DNA from: Aphanothece hegewaldii CCALA 016 | Lineage (GTDB): Bacteria > Cyanobacteriota > Cyanobacteriia > Cyanobacteriales > Microcystaceae | Direction of reading: 5' to 3' | Assembly (NCBI RefSeq): GCF_003007785.1 | Contig: NZ_PXOH01000019.1 | Coordinates: forward strand, 1 to 64,000 | Length of the DNA stretch: 64,000 bases | Shown here: piece by piece, positions 33,479-43,341 of the stretch | Position numbering within the stretch: the stretch's first letter is position 1 | Layout: every line of letters begins with the position of its first letter | Notes under the pieces: generated by a model | Databases searched by the model: none | What the model saw: only the letters and a program-made list of their open reading frames with translations | What the model was told of the DNA's origin: nothing | Translations under genes and position numbers: made by a program

Positions 33479-35467
33479 ATGATTTTCACGGAATTAGTCT
33501 TACAAAACTTTGGTCCCTATTTTGGTCGTCAAGTAATTAATCTAAACCCTCAAATTAATCCAGATGAAAGCAGACCAATTATTCTTTTAGGGGCTATGAA
33601 TGGCGGTGGTAAAACAACGTTAATGGATGCGATACGTCTTGCATTATATGGACAACGGGCGCAATGTTCTACCCGTAATAATCTTAGTTATAGTGATTTT
33701 CTCATTCAAGCTATAAACAGTCAAGCAACTGCCGTAGATCAAACCAGAATTGAACTCGCTTTTAAACAAATTATTAATCACGAATGGCGAGAATTTAGAA
33801 TCGTTCGTTATTGGACAAAACATCTAAAAGATGGCAAAGATCATTTAGGTATTATTGATGAATATTGGACTGATGATGCACTTTCTGAAACTTGGGATGA
33901 ATATATAGAAAACTTACTACCTTTGGGTATTTCTAATCTCTTTCTTTTTGATGGTGAACAGGTTAAAGAACTTGCCGATCTAGAAACACCACCACAAACG
34001 GTTATCGAAGCAATTCAATCTTTATTAGGTTTAGAATTAGTCGAAAAATTATCGGTTGATCTCGATGTTTTAGTTAGTCGCAAACGAAAAAGTTTAGCCG
34101 ATAAAAATCAAGTTGCTGATCTCGAAGAAATAGAAGCTAAAATTAAGCAAGCAAAACAAAATCTAGAAGACTTAGAACAAAAATTAGAATTTATTCAAGA
34201 ACAAGTAGAACAAGCAAAACAAAAATATCATGAATCTCTTGATAAATTTCGGACTGAAGGCGGTAAAATTGCCAGTAATAAAAATGAAAAAGAAATCCAA
34301 AAACAAGCTTTAGAATATCAGGTAAATTCCTTTCGTGATGAACTTAGAGATATCTCTGCTGATGTGTTACCTTTGGGTTTAATTACACCTTTACTTAAAC
34401 AAGCACAACAACAAACAAAACAAGAATTAAAAGTTATACAAACTAAAGCTACTCAAGGTGTTTTAGAAGATAGAGATCACAGACTTTTAGAATATATTAT
34501 CCAACTTTCTCTCACGTCAGAAAATATCGAAAAAATAGATAAATTCCTCAAACAAGATCACCAAACTCTACAGCAAGAAATTATACAATATGGAGAACCT
34601 TGGTTAGGACTTGAAGAAGAAGGACTTAAACAACTCGAAACGATTTTAAGTCATCGTCTTCCCTCTCAAATATCTTTATCACAAGAAAAAATTAACCAAA
34701 TTCAAAAAATAGAGACAGAAATCGATAATATTGATAGACAACTAGCAGCAGCAGCATCACCCGAAGAATACGATCGCTTAGATAACATCGTCAAAGAAAC
34801 TCAAAAAGAATATTATAATCTTCAAGAACAATTAGTAACCGTTACTCGTCTTCAACAAGAAGCACAAAAAAGATTTGAGCAAGCGAAAAAAGAACTTAGT
34901 ACTTACGGAACAGAATATTTAGACAAACAGAATAATGAACATCTTATTCAATCGGCCGAAAAAGTTCAACAAACCTTAGCTATCTTTAAAGAACGTCTTA
35001 CCCTAAAAAAACTCAATAAACTCGAAGGAGAAGTAACCGAATGCTTTCGTTATCTCTTACACAAATCAAATTTAGTTCACCGTGTCGCTATTAATACCCT
35101 AAACTTTAGTCTCTCTCTTTTTGACCCCGAAGGTCAACCCGTCCCAAAACATCGTTTATCGGCTGGCGAAAAACAACTACTAGCGATATCATTTTTATGG
35201 GGACTGGCGCGAGTAACGGGACGAAATTTACCTATTGCTATAGACACTCCTCTAGGTCGTTTAGATTCTTCTCACCGTAATAATTTAGTAGAAAGATATT
35301 TCCCGACTGCATCTCATCAAGTTATCCTTCTTTCAACTGATACGGAAATTGGCGAAAATGAAGTGAAACAACTTAACTCTACTGAAGCGATCGCACGACA
35401 ATATCTGTTAGAATACAATCCACAAAAGCGTCAAACTATCGTACACCCTGATCGTTATTTCTGGTAG
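33479..35467 (+). CDS. dndD: DNA sulphur modification ATPase DndD
   Basis: 662 residues. LVLQNFGPYFGRQVINL then GAMNGGGKTTLMDAIRLALYG (Walker A at 38-47), with QCSTRNNLSYSDFL as in canonical DndD. Long coiled coils cover about 190-280 and 390-530. LSAGEKQLLA (560) and AIDTPLGRLD (about 587-596) form the ABC signature and Walker B/D-loop. DndD is the SMC-like ATPase thought to nick or open DNA for DndC. No CxxC hook is seen, unlike the paralogue at 25758. It has its own upstream region (66 bases, divergent), so it is not in the same transcript as dndB-dndC. Confidence 0.9.
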   Translation: MIFTELVLQNFGPYFGRQVINLNPQINPDESRPIILLGAMNGGGKTTLMDAIRLALYGQRAQCSTRNNLSYSDFLIQAINSQATAVDQTRIELAFKQIINHEWREFRIVRYWTKHLKDGKDHLGIIDEYWTDDALSETWDEYIENLLPLGISNLFLFDGEQVKELADLETPPQTVIEAIQSLLGLELVEKLSVDLDVLVSRKRKSLADKNQVADLEEIEAKIKQAKQNLEDLEQKLEFIQEQVEQAKQKYHESLDKFRTEGGKIASNKNEKEIQKQALEYQVNSFRDELRDISADVLPLGLITPLLKQAQQQTKQELKVIQTKATQGVLEDRDHRLLEYIIQLSLTSENIEKIDKFLKQDHQTLQQEIIQYGEPWLGLEEEGLKQLETILSHRLPSQISLSQEKINQIQKIETEIDNIDRQLAAAASPEEYDRLDNIVKETQKEYYNLQEQLVTVTRLQQEAQKRFEQAKKELSTYGTEYLDKQNNEHLIQSAEKVQQTLAIFKERLTLKKLNKLEGEVTECFRYLLHKSNLVHRVAINTLNFSLSLFDPEGQPVPKHRLSAGEKQLLAISFLWGLARVTGRNLPIAIDTPLGRLDSSHRNNLVERYFPTASHQVILLSTDTEIGENEVKQLNSTEAIARQYLLEYNPQKRQTIVHPDRYFW

Positions 35468-35470
35468 CTT

Positions 35471-36016
35471 ATGTCTGATCTGATTTATGATGAAATCCTG
35501 ACACAACTCAAAACCCTAAACGAAAAAATATCATACTTAGAAGATATGTTTCTTCTCGTTCCTGATATTTATCGCTACAAAAAACTACAACAATGTTTAG
35601 CAGAGGGTGACTGGTTTGAAGCAGACTTAGAAACTATTAAAATTATTTTAACCGTCACAGGAAAAGAACAAGATAACCTCAGACCTGAAGATATTGTCTT
35701 TTTTCCTCTCGATGTTCTTAAAGTCATCGATAGACTTTGGTTAAAATACAGTGAAAATCGTTTTGGTTTTAGTCCGCAATTAAAAGCCTATCAAAAATTG
35801 GGGGGAAATAAATCTACCACCATCGCCAATGACCGAAAATTACTCGAACAATGGGGCGAACAATTAGGCTGGAGACAGAAAGACCAATGGCGTAAATGTG
35901 ATGAATTAGACTATAGCTTAAATGCTCCCATAGGCTGTCATCCCTCTCAATGGTGGAATTCTCCCTATGGCTCAAAAATGACTCATTTCTTTCTCTCTCG
36001 TCTCATGGACAATTAG
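35471..36016 (+). CDS. GUN4-domain protein inside the dnd locus
   Basis: 181 residues. After an N-terminal helix (about 1-30) the GUN4 pattern is clear: YKKLQQCLAEGDWFEADLET (about 34-53), IVFFPLDVLKVIDRLWLKYS, NRFGFSPQ, then LGWRQKDQW and LDYSLNAPIGCHPSQWW. GUN4 domains bind porphyrins such as Mg-protoporphyrin, and cyanobacteria also fuse them to signalling domains; free-standing short ones are common. It starts 3 bases after the dndD stop, so it must be co-transcribed with dndD. Whether it still binds tetrapyrroles cannot be told. A link to phosphorothioation is inferred from position only. Confidence 0.82.
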   Translation: MSDLIYDEILTQLKTLNEKISYLEDMFLLVPDIYRYKKLQQCLAEGDWFEADLETIKIILTVTGKEQDNLRPEDIVFFPLDVLKVIDRLWLKYSENRFGFSPQLKAYQKLGGNKSTTIANDRKLLEQWGEQLGWRQKDQWRKCDELDYSLNAPIGCHPSQWWNSPYGSKMTHFFLSRLMDN

Positions 36017-36224
36017 TCTCAGGGGGAAAAAATTCATTAAAAAGTAGAGGGAGGGGCTTGACAAAAGCCGAGATTTCTGCGAAAATTTTTTCATAATGGA
36101 AATCTGTGTGTTTGAGAATAGACAATCATATTCCCATTATTTAACATCCTAAATTAAATATACCAGAAATTAAAGAAACTAGCAAGAAAAATCGAGAAAT
36201 TTTTTGCGACCTTTTGAAAAAAAA

Positions 36225-36674
36225 ATGGAATCACCCATCGAACGATTTCGCCTATCTCAAACAGCCAAAGATCAACTGATCAAACTGAAACGCTACACCA
36301 AAATAGAGCAATGGAATATCCTGTGTCGTTGGGCGTTATGTCGTTCCTTAGCCGAACCGAGTATCCCATCACCGATACCCATACCAGCAGACAGTAACTT
36401 AGAGATGACATGGCGAGTATTTGGGGGAGAAATGGCAGACTTATTATTAGTCGCCCTTAAACAACGGTGTCATAACGATGGACTCGGAACCGATAAAGAA
36501 ACCCTAACCCAACAATTTCGGTTACATTTACATCGAGGAATTGGCTATTTAGCTGGAAGTGAACCAGGCATCAAAAAAATCGAAGATTTACTGATTTATG
36601 CCTTAGAACCCGAAGATTGTAGGGTATGGCGCGACAAACCCTCAATAAACAAAAAAACGAGAATTAGGGGATAA
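36225..36674 (+). CDS. dndE: DNA sulphur modification protein DndE
   Basis: 149 residues. RFRLSQTAKDQLIKLKRYT, WNILCRWALCRSLAE, MTWRVFGGEMADLLLVALKQRC and HLHRGIGYLAG are the DndE hallmarks. DndE binds nicked DNA and completes the modification complex with DndC and DndD. The ATG at 36225 was chosen over a TTG at 36204. A 208-base gap separates it from the GUN4 gene and holds a TTGACA (36058), so it may have its own promoter. Its 3' end overlaps the convergent DUF2062 gene by 11 bases and marks the right edge of the island. Confidence 0.88.
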   Translation: MESPIERFRLSQTAKDQLIKLKRYTKIEQWNILCRWALCRSLAEPSIPSPIPIPADSNLEMTWRVFGGEMADLLLVALKQRCHNDGLGTDKETLTQQFRLHLHRGIGYLAGSEPGIKKIEDLLIYALEPEDCRVWRDKPSINKKTRIRG

Positions 36675-37200
36675 GATTTCTTCGTCTTTTATTACGCCAT
36701 CGAGAAATAAGACGAAGACTCAAAAAATAACTAAAAGTAGAAGCAACAACACCCACAATAAACGAACCAAAGAAAAGAGTAATCACAAAATTACCACCCA
36801 ACTGCATCATTGAATCAAAAGACTGCCAACTATGCTCAAAACTCTTTTCAGTAACCGCAGAATCTCTTAAACCTAATAACCATTCTCCCACCTTATAATT
36901 AAAACCAAAAATCGGCACATAAGTAAAGGGATTACTAACCCAAGTTGCAGCAGCAGCAGCTATCTTATTACCTCGAACCAAAAAAGCAAAAAACACCGCA
37001 AAAATAATTTGTAAACCCATCCAAGGAAACCAACCCGCAAAAACACCAGATGCTATACCAAGAGAAATTTCTTTTGGATGACCATTAAGACGAAGAAACC
37101 GTAAATACCAATAGCGAAAAAACCTTAAGCCATACCAACTATTGTACCGAGGTTTACTCTTTTTCCGAATCGAGATCGAAGAAAGATGCTTTCTAGCCAT
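36664..37200 (-). CDS. DUF2062 membrane protein
   Basis: 178 residues. GHPKEISLGIASGVFAGWFPWMGLQ is the DUF2062 signature, followed by hydrophobic segments at about 60-95 and 130-165 and a basic tail. Function is unknown in the family; it is a small inner-membrane protein. It is convergent with dndE and divergent from mnmE. Confidence 0.88.
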   Translation of the reverse strand: MARKHLSSISIRKKSKPRYNSWYGLRFFRYWYLRFLRLNGHPKEISLGIASGVFAGWFPWMGLQIIFAVFFAFLVRGNKIAAAAATWVSNPFTYVPIFGFNYKVGEWLLGLRDSAVTEKSFEHSWQSFDSMMQLGGNFVITLFFGSFIVGVVASTFSYFLSLRLISRWRNKRRRNLIP

Positions 37201-37267
37201 TAGATTAAAGTAATAATGAGAATAAATGCCTTAATTTCAATTGTAATCTAGCCACTTATTAAAGAAC

Positions 37268-38641
37268 GTGATATCAAACCCAGGAGATACAATAGTAGCG
37301 ATCGCTACTGCCATTGTTCCTCAACAAGGTAGCATAGGAATCGTGCGAATATCTGGAGAAAATGCCTTAAAGATCGCCAAAACCCTGTTTTATGCCCCAG
37401 GAAAACAAAAATGGTCAACTCACCGCGTCTTATATGGATATATTAGGCATCCCGAAACCCAAAAAATCATCGATGAAGTGCTACTACTCATCATGTTAGC
37501 CCCAAGATCCTACACCAAAGAAGACGTAATAGAAATTCATTGTCATGGTGGCATTATTCCCGTACAACAAATCTTACAACTGTGCTTAGAACAAGGTGCA
37601 AGACTCGCCCAAAGCGGAGAATTTACCCTCAGAGCCTTCCTCAATGGTAGACTTGATCTGACTCAAGCTGAAAGTATAGCAGATCTAGTTGGTGCAAAAT
37701 CACCTCAAGCCGCCCAACTTGCCCTATCTGGGTTACAGGGAAAACTCGCCCATTCCATCCACAAACTTAGAACAACCTGTTTAGATATCCTAGCCGAAAT
37801 TGAAGCAAGAATAGACTTTGAAGAAGACTTACCCCCACTCAACGAACAAGAAATACAAGAAAGTATCACCCAAATTCTCCACCAAGTTTATCAGATCCTC
37901 GCCACCGCAGATCGAGGAGAACTACTGAGAAGTGGTCTAAAAATTGCGATCGTTGGTCGTCCCAATGTGGGAAAATCAAGCTTATTAAATGCGTGGAGTC
38001 GTAGCGATCGAGCCATCGTCACCGACCTGCCTGGAACCACCCGCGACGTGGTAGAATCGCAGTTAGTCGTCGGCGGTATTCCCATCCAAGTTTTAGACAC
38101 AGCAGGTATTCGAGACACCGAAGATACAGTCGAAAAAATTGGCGTAGAACGATCGCGTCAAGCGGCACAAAACGCTGATCTAGTTTTATTTACCATCGAT
38201 GCTCAAACTGGATGGACATCCGCAGACGAACAAATATACCAACAAGTCGGCGATCGCCCCCTCATTCTCGTCATCAATAAAATTGATCTCGCCAAACCCG
38301 AACTCGCCGCCTTAACACAAAAACATAAAATTGTCAAGACATCTGCAACAAATATACAAGGAATTGAAGAACTCGAACAAGCCATCTTAGAAATGGTCAA
38401 AAGCGACAACCTGAGTGCCAAAAACTTAGATATTGCCATCAACCAACGCCAAGCCGCCGCCCTCACAAGAGCAAAAATAGCCTTAGAACAAGTTCAAGAA
38501 ACCATGAATAACCAATTACCATTAGACTTTTGGACGATCGATCTTAGGAGTGCCATCCAAGCATTAGGAGAAATCACAGGAGAAGAAGTCACAGAATCTG
38601 TACTAGACCGAATCTTCAGCCGTTTTTGTATTGGGAAGTAG
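37268..38641 (+). CDS. mnmE: tRNA uridine-5-carboxymethylaminomethyl modification GTPase MnmE
   Basis: 457 residues, the usual length. The N-terminal tetrahydrofolate-binding domain has [24 protein letters not shown] and HGG; the inserted G domain has [24 protein letters not shown] and NKIDL; the C-terminus is FSRFCIGK, with the CxGK motif. With MnmG it modifies the wobble uridine of several tRNAs. The start is a GTG at 37268. No mnmG gene is near. Confidence 0.95.
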   Translation: MISNPGDTIVAIATAIVPQQGSIGIVRISGENALKIAKTLFYAPGKQKWSTHRVLYGYIRHPETQKIIDEVLLLIMLAPRSYTKEDVIEIHCHGGIIPVQQILQLCLEQGARLAQSGEFTLRAFLNGRLDLTQAESIADLVGAKSPQAAQLALSGLQGKLAHSIHKLRTTCLDILAEIEARIDFEEDLPPLNEQEIQESITQILHQVYQILATADRGELLRSGLKIAIVGRPNVGKSSLLNAWSRSDRAIVTDLPGTTRDVVESQLVVGGIPIQVLDTAGIRDTEDTVEKIGVERSRQAAQNADLVLFTIDAQTGWTSADEQIYQQVGDRPLILVINKIDLAKPELAALTQKHKIVKTSATNIQGIEELEQAILEMVKSDNLSAKNLDIAINQRQAAALTRAKIALEQVQETMNNQLPLDFWTIDLRSAIQALGEITGEEVTESVLDRIFSRFCIGK

Positions 38642-38714
38642 AATTTAACCTCAGCCCTAGAGCGTCTAAATTAATATATCTTAATAAAAAGAAACATAAT
38701 TACATTAAGTGGAT

Positions 38715-40223
38715 ATGAGCGATCTCAAAGAGAACCGCGTAGCGGCGCGTATTATCGTTATCGGTGCAGGAATAGGAGGATTAACCGCAGGTGCATTACT
38801 AGCCAAAAGAGGCTATCAGGTGACAATATACGATCAAGCGATCGTACCTGGGGGTTGTGCATCAACTTTTAAACGATTTGGTTTTACCTTCGATGTTGGG
38901 GCGACACAGGTAGCAGGTTTAGAACCAAGAGGCATTCACCATCGTATATTTAAAGAATTAGAAATTGAATTACCAGAAGCAACTTATTGTGATCCCGCTT
39001 GTGCCGTTTTTCTTCCCAATGAAACTAAACCGATACAAGTGTGGCGAGATCCTATAAAATGGCAAACCGAAAGACAAAAACAATTTCCTAATAGCGAACC
39101 ATTTTGGCAACTTTTATCTAAGCTATTCCAAGCGAGTTGGCGGTTTCAGTCACGAGATCCCGTATTACCACCGCGCAACCTATGGGATATCTGGCAACTT
39201 TTCCAAGCATTACGCCCTGATACTTTAATTACCGTACCTTTTGCCCTAATGACGGTGGGAGACGCTTTAAAACTGTATGGTTTATATTGGGATCAACGCC
39301 TCAAAACATTTCTGGATCTACAGTTAAAACTATACTCCCAAGTTAATGCAGACGAAACCGCCCTGTTATATGCGGCAACGGCTTTATCTGTTTCCCAAGC
39401 CCCACAAGGATTGTATCACCTCAAAGGAAGTATGCAGGTATTAAGCGATCGTCTAGTTACGGCCCTCGAAAAATATGGCGGTAAATTATTGATGCGTCAC
39501 ACAGTTGAAACTATCCATACTTCAAACGGTCAAGTTACAGGAGTCACCATCCGAAACCAAAAAACAGGGGAAAAATGGATAGAAAAAGCCGATCAAATTG
39601 TTGCTAACGTCACCGTCCAAAACCTAGCAGAAATGACCGAAAATTTCTCGAATTATCAAAAAAGAGTCGAAAAATTACCCGAACCATCTGGCGCATTCGT
39701 CATTTATTTAGGAGTCAAACGAGAAGCCATTCCCGAAAACTGCCCACCTCATCTACAATTTCTCTATGACTATGATGGTCCCATTGGTGAAAACAATTCC
39801 TTATTTGTTTCCGTCAGTCAATGTGGGGATGGACGCGCACCCGACGGAAAAGCGACAATTATTGCATCATCATTTACTAATACTGCTAGTTGGTGGAAAG
39901 GGACAAAAGAAGAATATGAAAGCTTAAAACAACAATATACCCAAGAAGCGATCGCCCGACTCAGTTCATACTTTCACCTCACTTCCGATACAATTATTCA
40001 TCAAGAATCAGCTACCCCCTTGACATTTGAGCGATATACTGCTAGAGATAAAGGAATAGTCGGAGGAATTGGACAAAGAATACCAACATTTGGCCCCTTT
40101 GGTGTTGCGACTCGTACCCCTATTTCAAACCTTTGGTTAGTTGGAGACTCCACCCACCCAGGAGAAGGAACCGCAGGGGTTAGTTATTCTGCATTAACCG
40201 TAGTAAGACAAATTGAGCATTAA
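38715..40223 (+). CDS. crtD: CrtD-type carotenoid C-3',4' desaturase
   Basis: 502 residues. VIGAGIGGLTAGALLAKRG is the FAD-binding motif; GGCASTFKRFGFTFDVGATQ and the C-terminal VGDSTHPGEGTAGVSYSALT are typical of phytoene-desaturase-like enzymes. The pattern fits the cyanobacterial CrtD, which desaturates the myxol end of myxoxanthophyll, better than the CrtH isomerase. The ATG at 38715 follows a GTG at 38709; either could be used. Its last four bases overlap the convergent Uma2 gene. Confidence 0.8.
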   Translation: MSDLKENRVAARIIVIGAGIGGLTAGALLAKRGYQVTIYDQAIVPGGCASTFKRFGFTFDVGATQVAGLEPRGIHHRIFKELEIELPEATYCDPACAVFLPNETKPIQVWRDPIKWQTERQKQFPNSEPFWQLLSKLFQASWRFQSRDPVLPPRNLWDIWQLFQALRPDTLITVPFALMTVGDALKLYGLYWDQRLKTFLDLQLKLYSQVNADETALLYAATALSVSQAPQGLYHLKGSMQVLSDRLVTALEKYGGKLLMRHTVETIHTSNGQVTGVTIRNQKTGEKWIEKADQIVANVTVQNLAEMTENFSNYQKRVEKLPEPSGAFVIYLGVKREAIPENCPPHLQFLYDYDGPIGENNSLFVSVSQCGDGRAPDGKATIIASSFTNTASWWKGTKEEYESLKQQYTQEAIARLSSYFHLTSDTIIHQESATPLTFERYTARDKGIVGGIGQRIPTFGPFGVATRTPISNLWLVGDSTHPGEGTAGVSYSALTVVRQIEH

Positions 40224-40789
40224 ATAATTTGTCCATTAAAAATTTTTTCGATGGGTATTTCGACATCAGGGAAAGCTAGAGGGGAAATTTTTCCTGTTCT
40301 GTATTCTAACTGGATACGATAGCTTATTCCTTCAGGCTGTTGGAAAACAATTACTTTTTTTGCTTTAACATCAATAACCCAATATTCTAAGATACCTGCT
40401 TGGGCGTAAAGCTGTTTTTTTTCATTAAGATCTTTATTGAGTGTTGAATCAGAAATTTCAATCAGCCAAAAAATATCTTCACTATAGGGGTGATGCTGAC
40501 TGTATTGAAACCAAGGAAGTCTTACAATAGCGATATCGGGTTCTGGTTCAGAATCTGCTAGAGTAATAGGACGGGCTTCACTAACCCAAGCACGATCTTT
40601 TAAACGATTTCGTAGATAATGGGCTAGTCCTTCGCCATAAACTCTATGAAACGGACTTTCTGGAGTCATTTCTACAATTTCCCCTGATAATAATTCTACA
40701 TTGCGATCGTCTAAAATTCCTGCATCAATCATGCGATGATAGTCATCAAGCGACCATTTAGCTAAAGTTTTTGTTGACTGGGAAATCAT
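40220..40789 (-). CDS. Uma2-family (DUF820) putative endonuclease
   Basis: 189 residues. WSLDDYHRMIDAGILDDRNVELLSGEIVEMTPESP is the family start. EPDIAIVRLPWFQYSQHHPY, IFWLIEISDSTLNKDLNEKKQLYAQAGILEYWVID follows, with the PD-(D/E)XK-type Asp/Glu positions. The ATG at 40789 gives the normal N-terminus. It lies between crtD and a helicase gene in the opposite direction. No clear partner. Confidence 0.87.
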   Translation of the reverse strand: MISQSTKTLAKWSLDDYHRMIDAGILDDRNVELLSGEIVEMTPESPFHRVYGEGLAHYLRNRLKDRAWVSEARPITLADSEPEPDIAIVRLPWFQYSQHHPYSEDIFWLIEISDSTLNKDLNEKKQLYAQAGILEYWVIDVKAKKVIVFQQPEGISYRIQLEYRTGKISPLAFPDVEIPIEKIFNGQII

Positions 40790-40860
40790 AAAAATGAATT
40801 GAAAGTGAATAAGATCTATTATGATCAATCTGTCCGTGAATGAACATAGATTACTCACTT

Positions 40861-42387
40861 ATGGCGCGACTTCCCATCCTAAAATATGATCGAGGCACAT
40901 TAATTTTACATCCACCACCAAAAGGTAAAGCGTGGTTAGACTTAGCGGAATGGGACGATCGCATAGAAAAATATCGCATACGTGGCATTAATTATCGCCG
41001 ATTAATCGAAACATTACAAGCCGAAAAAATCGAAATTATTGATCAAGCAAAAGAATTTTCACCACTAGAATTAACCCCTAATTTTGAAAAAAAACCTTAT
41101 CCTCATCAACAAGAAGCATTACTCGCATGGAAACAAGCACAAAGACGCGGTGTAGTTGTTTTACCCACTGCTTCTGGAAAAACTTATCTCGCACAATTAG
41201 CGATTTCATCTACCCCCAGATCGACATTAATTGTTGTTCCAACCATTGATTTAATGCACCAATGGTACGAGCAAATATTAGTCGCATTTCCTGATATTGA
41301 AGTCGGTTTATTAGGAGGAGGTTCTAAAGATCGTAGTCCTATTTTAATCGCTACTTATAATAGTGCCGCTATTCATTCAGAAACCTTGGGAAATTTATAC
41401 GCACTCTTAATATTTGATGAATGTCATCATCTGCCTACAGACTTTTTTCGGACAATAGCAGAAGATGCGATCGCACCCTATAGATTAGGGTTAACAGCTA
41501 CTCCAGATAGAAGCGACGGAACCCATCAAGAATTAGATCAATTAATTGGAGCAGTTATTTATCGTAAAACCGCCGAAGAACTTTCAGGAAAAGCATTAGC
41601 AGAACATCAAATCATACAAATTAAAGTTAAACTCTCTACACCCGAAAGAGAAAGATATGAAAAAGCAATTCAAACTCGTAATGATTTTTTGCGTCAATCT
41701 AAAATATCTTTAGGAAGTCTACAAGGATGGCAATTATTTGTACAAGCAAGTGCGAAAACAGCCGCAGGAAGACAAGCAATGTTAGCCCACCGAGAAGCGA
41801 AAGAAATTGCCCTAGGAACCGATGGTAAGCTTAGAGTTCTCGCTGATATTATCTGTGAACATTATCCCGAAACTATCTTGATTTTTACGAATGATAATGC
41901 AACTGTTTATCGAATATCACAAACATTTTTAATTCCTGCAATTACTCATCAAACCCCCGTTAAAGAAAGACATGATATATTAACTCGTTTTCGAGAAGGA
42001 GAATATAAAACATTAGTCACTTCTCATGTATTAAATGAAGGCGTTGATGTTCCCGATGCAAAAGTAGCGATTATTCTTTCGGGAACTGGCTCACAAAGAG
42101 AATATATTCAAAGATTAGGAAGAGTTTTAAGAAAAGGCCAACAAGAAAATAAAATAGCGATTTTGTATGAAATAGTAGCCGAAGATACTAGCGAAGAAAA
42201 AACCTCTCAAAGACGACAAGGCAAAAAGAAAGAGACTAAATATTCTGTTCCTTCAAATAACCAACAATTAGAATTAATTCCTTTTCCAACATCTAAACCT
42301 AAACCATTTCCTAAAGCGGCTGAATCTTCTGTTCAATGGAAAACGGAGAATCAAGAACAACCCGAAGAAGACGATAAAATATTCTAA
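40861..42387 (+). CDS. XPB-like DEAD/DEAH-box helicase
   Basis: 508 residues. The N-terminus (ILKYDRGTLILHPPPKGKAW) matches cyanobacterial XPB-type helicases. Motifs are VLPTASGKT, IFDECHHLP, GLTATPDR, SHVLNEGVDVP and QRLGRVLRKG. A Lys/Pro-rich tail follows (about 455-508). It likely acts in DNA repair or processing; an upstream in-frame ATG at 40840 would add seven residues. The gene stands alone, divergent from the Uma2 gene. Confidence 0.85.
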   Translation: MARLPILKYDRGTLILHPPPKGKAWLDLAEWDDRIEKYRIRGINYRRLIETLQAEKIEIIDQAKEFSPLELTPNFEKKPYPHQQEALLAWKQAQRRGVVVLPTASGKTYLAQLAISSTPRSTLIVVPTIDLMHQWYEQILVAFPDIEVGLLGGGSKDRSPILIATYNSAAIHSETLGNLYALLIFDECHHLPTDFFRTIAEDAIAPYRLGLTATPDRSDGTHQELDQLIGAVIYRKTAEELSGKALAEHQIIQIKVKLSTPERERYEKAIQTRNDFLRQSKISLGSLQGWQLFVQASAKTAAGRQAMLAHREAKEIALGTDGKLRVLADIICEHYPETILIFTNDNATVYRISQTFLIPAITHQTPVKERHDILTRFREGEYKTLVTSHVLNEGVDVPDAKVAIILSGTGSQREYIQRLGRVLRKGQQENKIAILYEIVAEDTSEEKTSQRRQGKKKETKYSVPSNNQQLELIPFPTSKPKPFPKAAESSVQWKTENQEQPEEDDKIF

Positions 42388-42428
42388 AATAGAATTAATC
42401 TCAAATCCTTATAAACTGTCATATTTAA

Positions 42429-42451
42429 GTAGGGGTTTGGTCTCCAAACCC
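42429..42451. repeat. Dispersed GTAGGGGTTTGG hairpin repeat
   Basis: GTAGGGGTTTGG-TCT-CCAAACCC forms an 8-bp stem. It is one of several copies in this window (also 16729, 28684, 44587 and 47913, and inverted near 21197). All lie in intergenic DNA, mostly just after genes. Confidence 0.7.
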
Positions 42452-42569
42452 AATTGCTAAAATAATTTGCTAACAAAATAGAAAAAAACCTAACTTTATA
42501 GCAGATTTGGTATAATTTAACTAACTTTTTTGCTGATTTAATATTAATAGCAATCTAGAAATAAAATTT

Positions 42570-43199
42570 ATGCTTACCATTAGTCAAGATATCAGTTACT
42601 TAGAACAATTCATCAAGCTACATGATCTAAGAAATACCGATTTTGAGCATATTGTAATTATTAATCAAGTTACCTGGGAACAATATGAAGCTTTTCTAGA
42701 AACATTAGGCGAGCGTCCAGGAATTTCTATAACGTATTTAGAGGGGATGCTAGAAATTATGTCACCAAGCCGCCGTCATGAAATAAGTAAAAAACTCATG
42801 GGAATATTATTAGAAGCTTATATGTTTGAAACAGGAATTCGCTTTTATTCTAGGGGTTCTACAACACTTCGTTCAGAAATGGCAGCTAAAGGAATCGAAC
42901 CAGATGAAAGTTATTGTATCGGAAGTGATAAAGAAATTCCCGATTTAGCTATCGAAATTGTATTAACCAGTGGTGGAGTTAATTCATTAAAAGTTTATAA
43001 AGATTTAGGTGTTCCTGAAGTATGGTTTTGGAAAAAAGGAAGTTTATTAGTATTTTCTCTACAAAATGGTGAATATAGCCAAGTGACTCAAAGCCAACTA
43101 TTGCCCAACTTAGATCTAAAATTACTGGCTAGTTATATCGATGCGGATGATCCTTTTGATGCTCTAACAGAATTTCGGCAAAAAATCAAAAATAGCTAA
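42570..43199 (+). CDS. Uma2-family (DUF820) putative endonuclease
   Basis: 209 residues. ITYLEGMLEIMSPSRRHE, RFYSRGSTTLR, KGIEPDESYCIG, PDLAIEIVLTSGG and KVYKDLGVPEVWFWKKGSL are the family motifs, with the metal-binding Glu/Asp residues of the PD-(D/E)XK-like fold. It is the third Uma2 gene in this window and is only distantly similar to the other two. No known partner. Confidence 0.87.
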   Translation: MLTISQDISYLEQFIKLHDLRNTDFEHIVIINQVTWEQYEAFLETLGERPGISITYLEGMLEIMSPSRRHEISKKLMGILLEAYMFETGIRFYSRGSTTLRSEMAAKGIEPDESYCIGSDKEIPDLAIEIVLTSGGVNSLKVYKDLGVPEVWFWKKGSLLVFSLQNGEYSQVTQSQLLPNLDLKLLASYIDADDPFDALTEFRQKIKNS

Positions 43200-43341
43200 T
43201 GTTAGTATTCACTCCTTGAATGTAAACTTTTTTTAATCAAGTTGTTAAGCTGTATTGCAAGTAGCGAACTTCGAGCCATTAGGACTAAAGACTGTGATAG
43301 GATGCGATTCGTACTCGCTCATCGTCTATTAGGAGAAAACC

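Noticed and set aside
36058..36095. TTGACA followed by CATAAT as a dndE promoter
   Set aside because: The spacing is 28 bases, too long for a standard promoter; a GAAAAT at 17 bases is possible but weak, so I did not list it as a feature.
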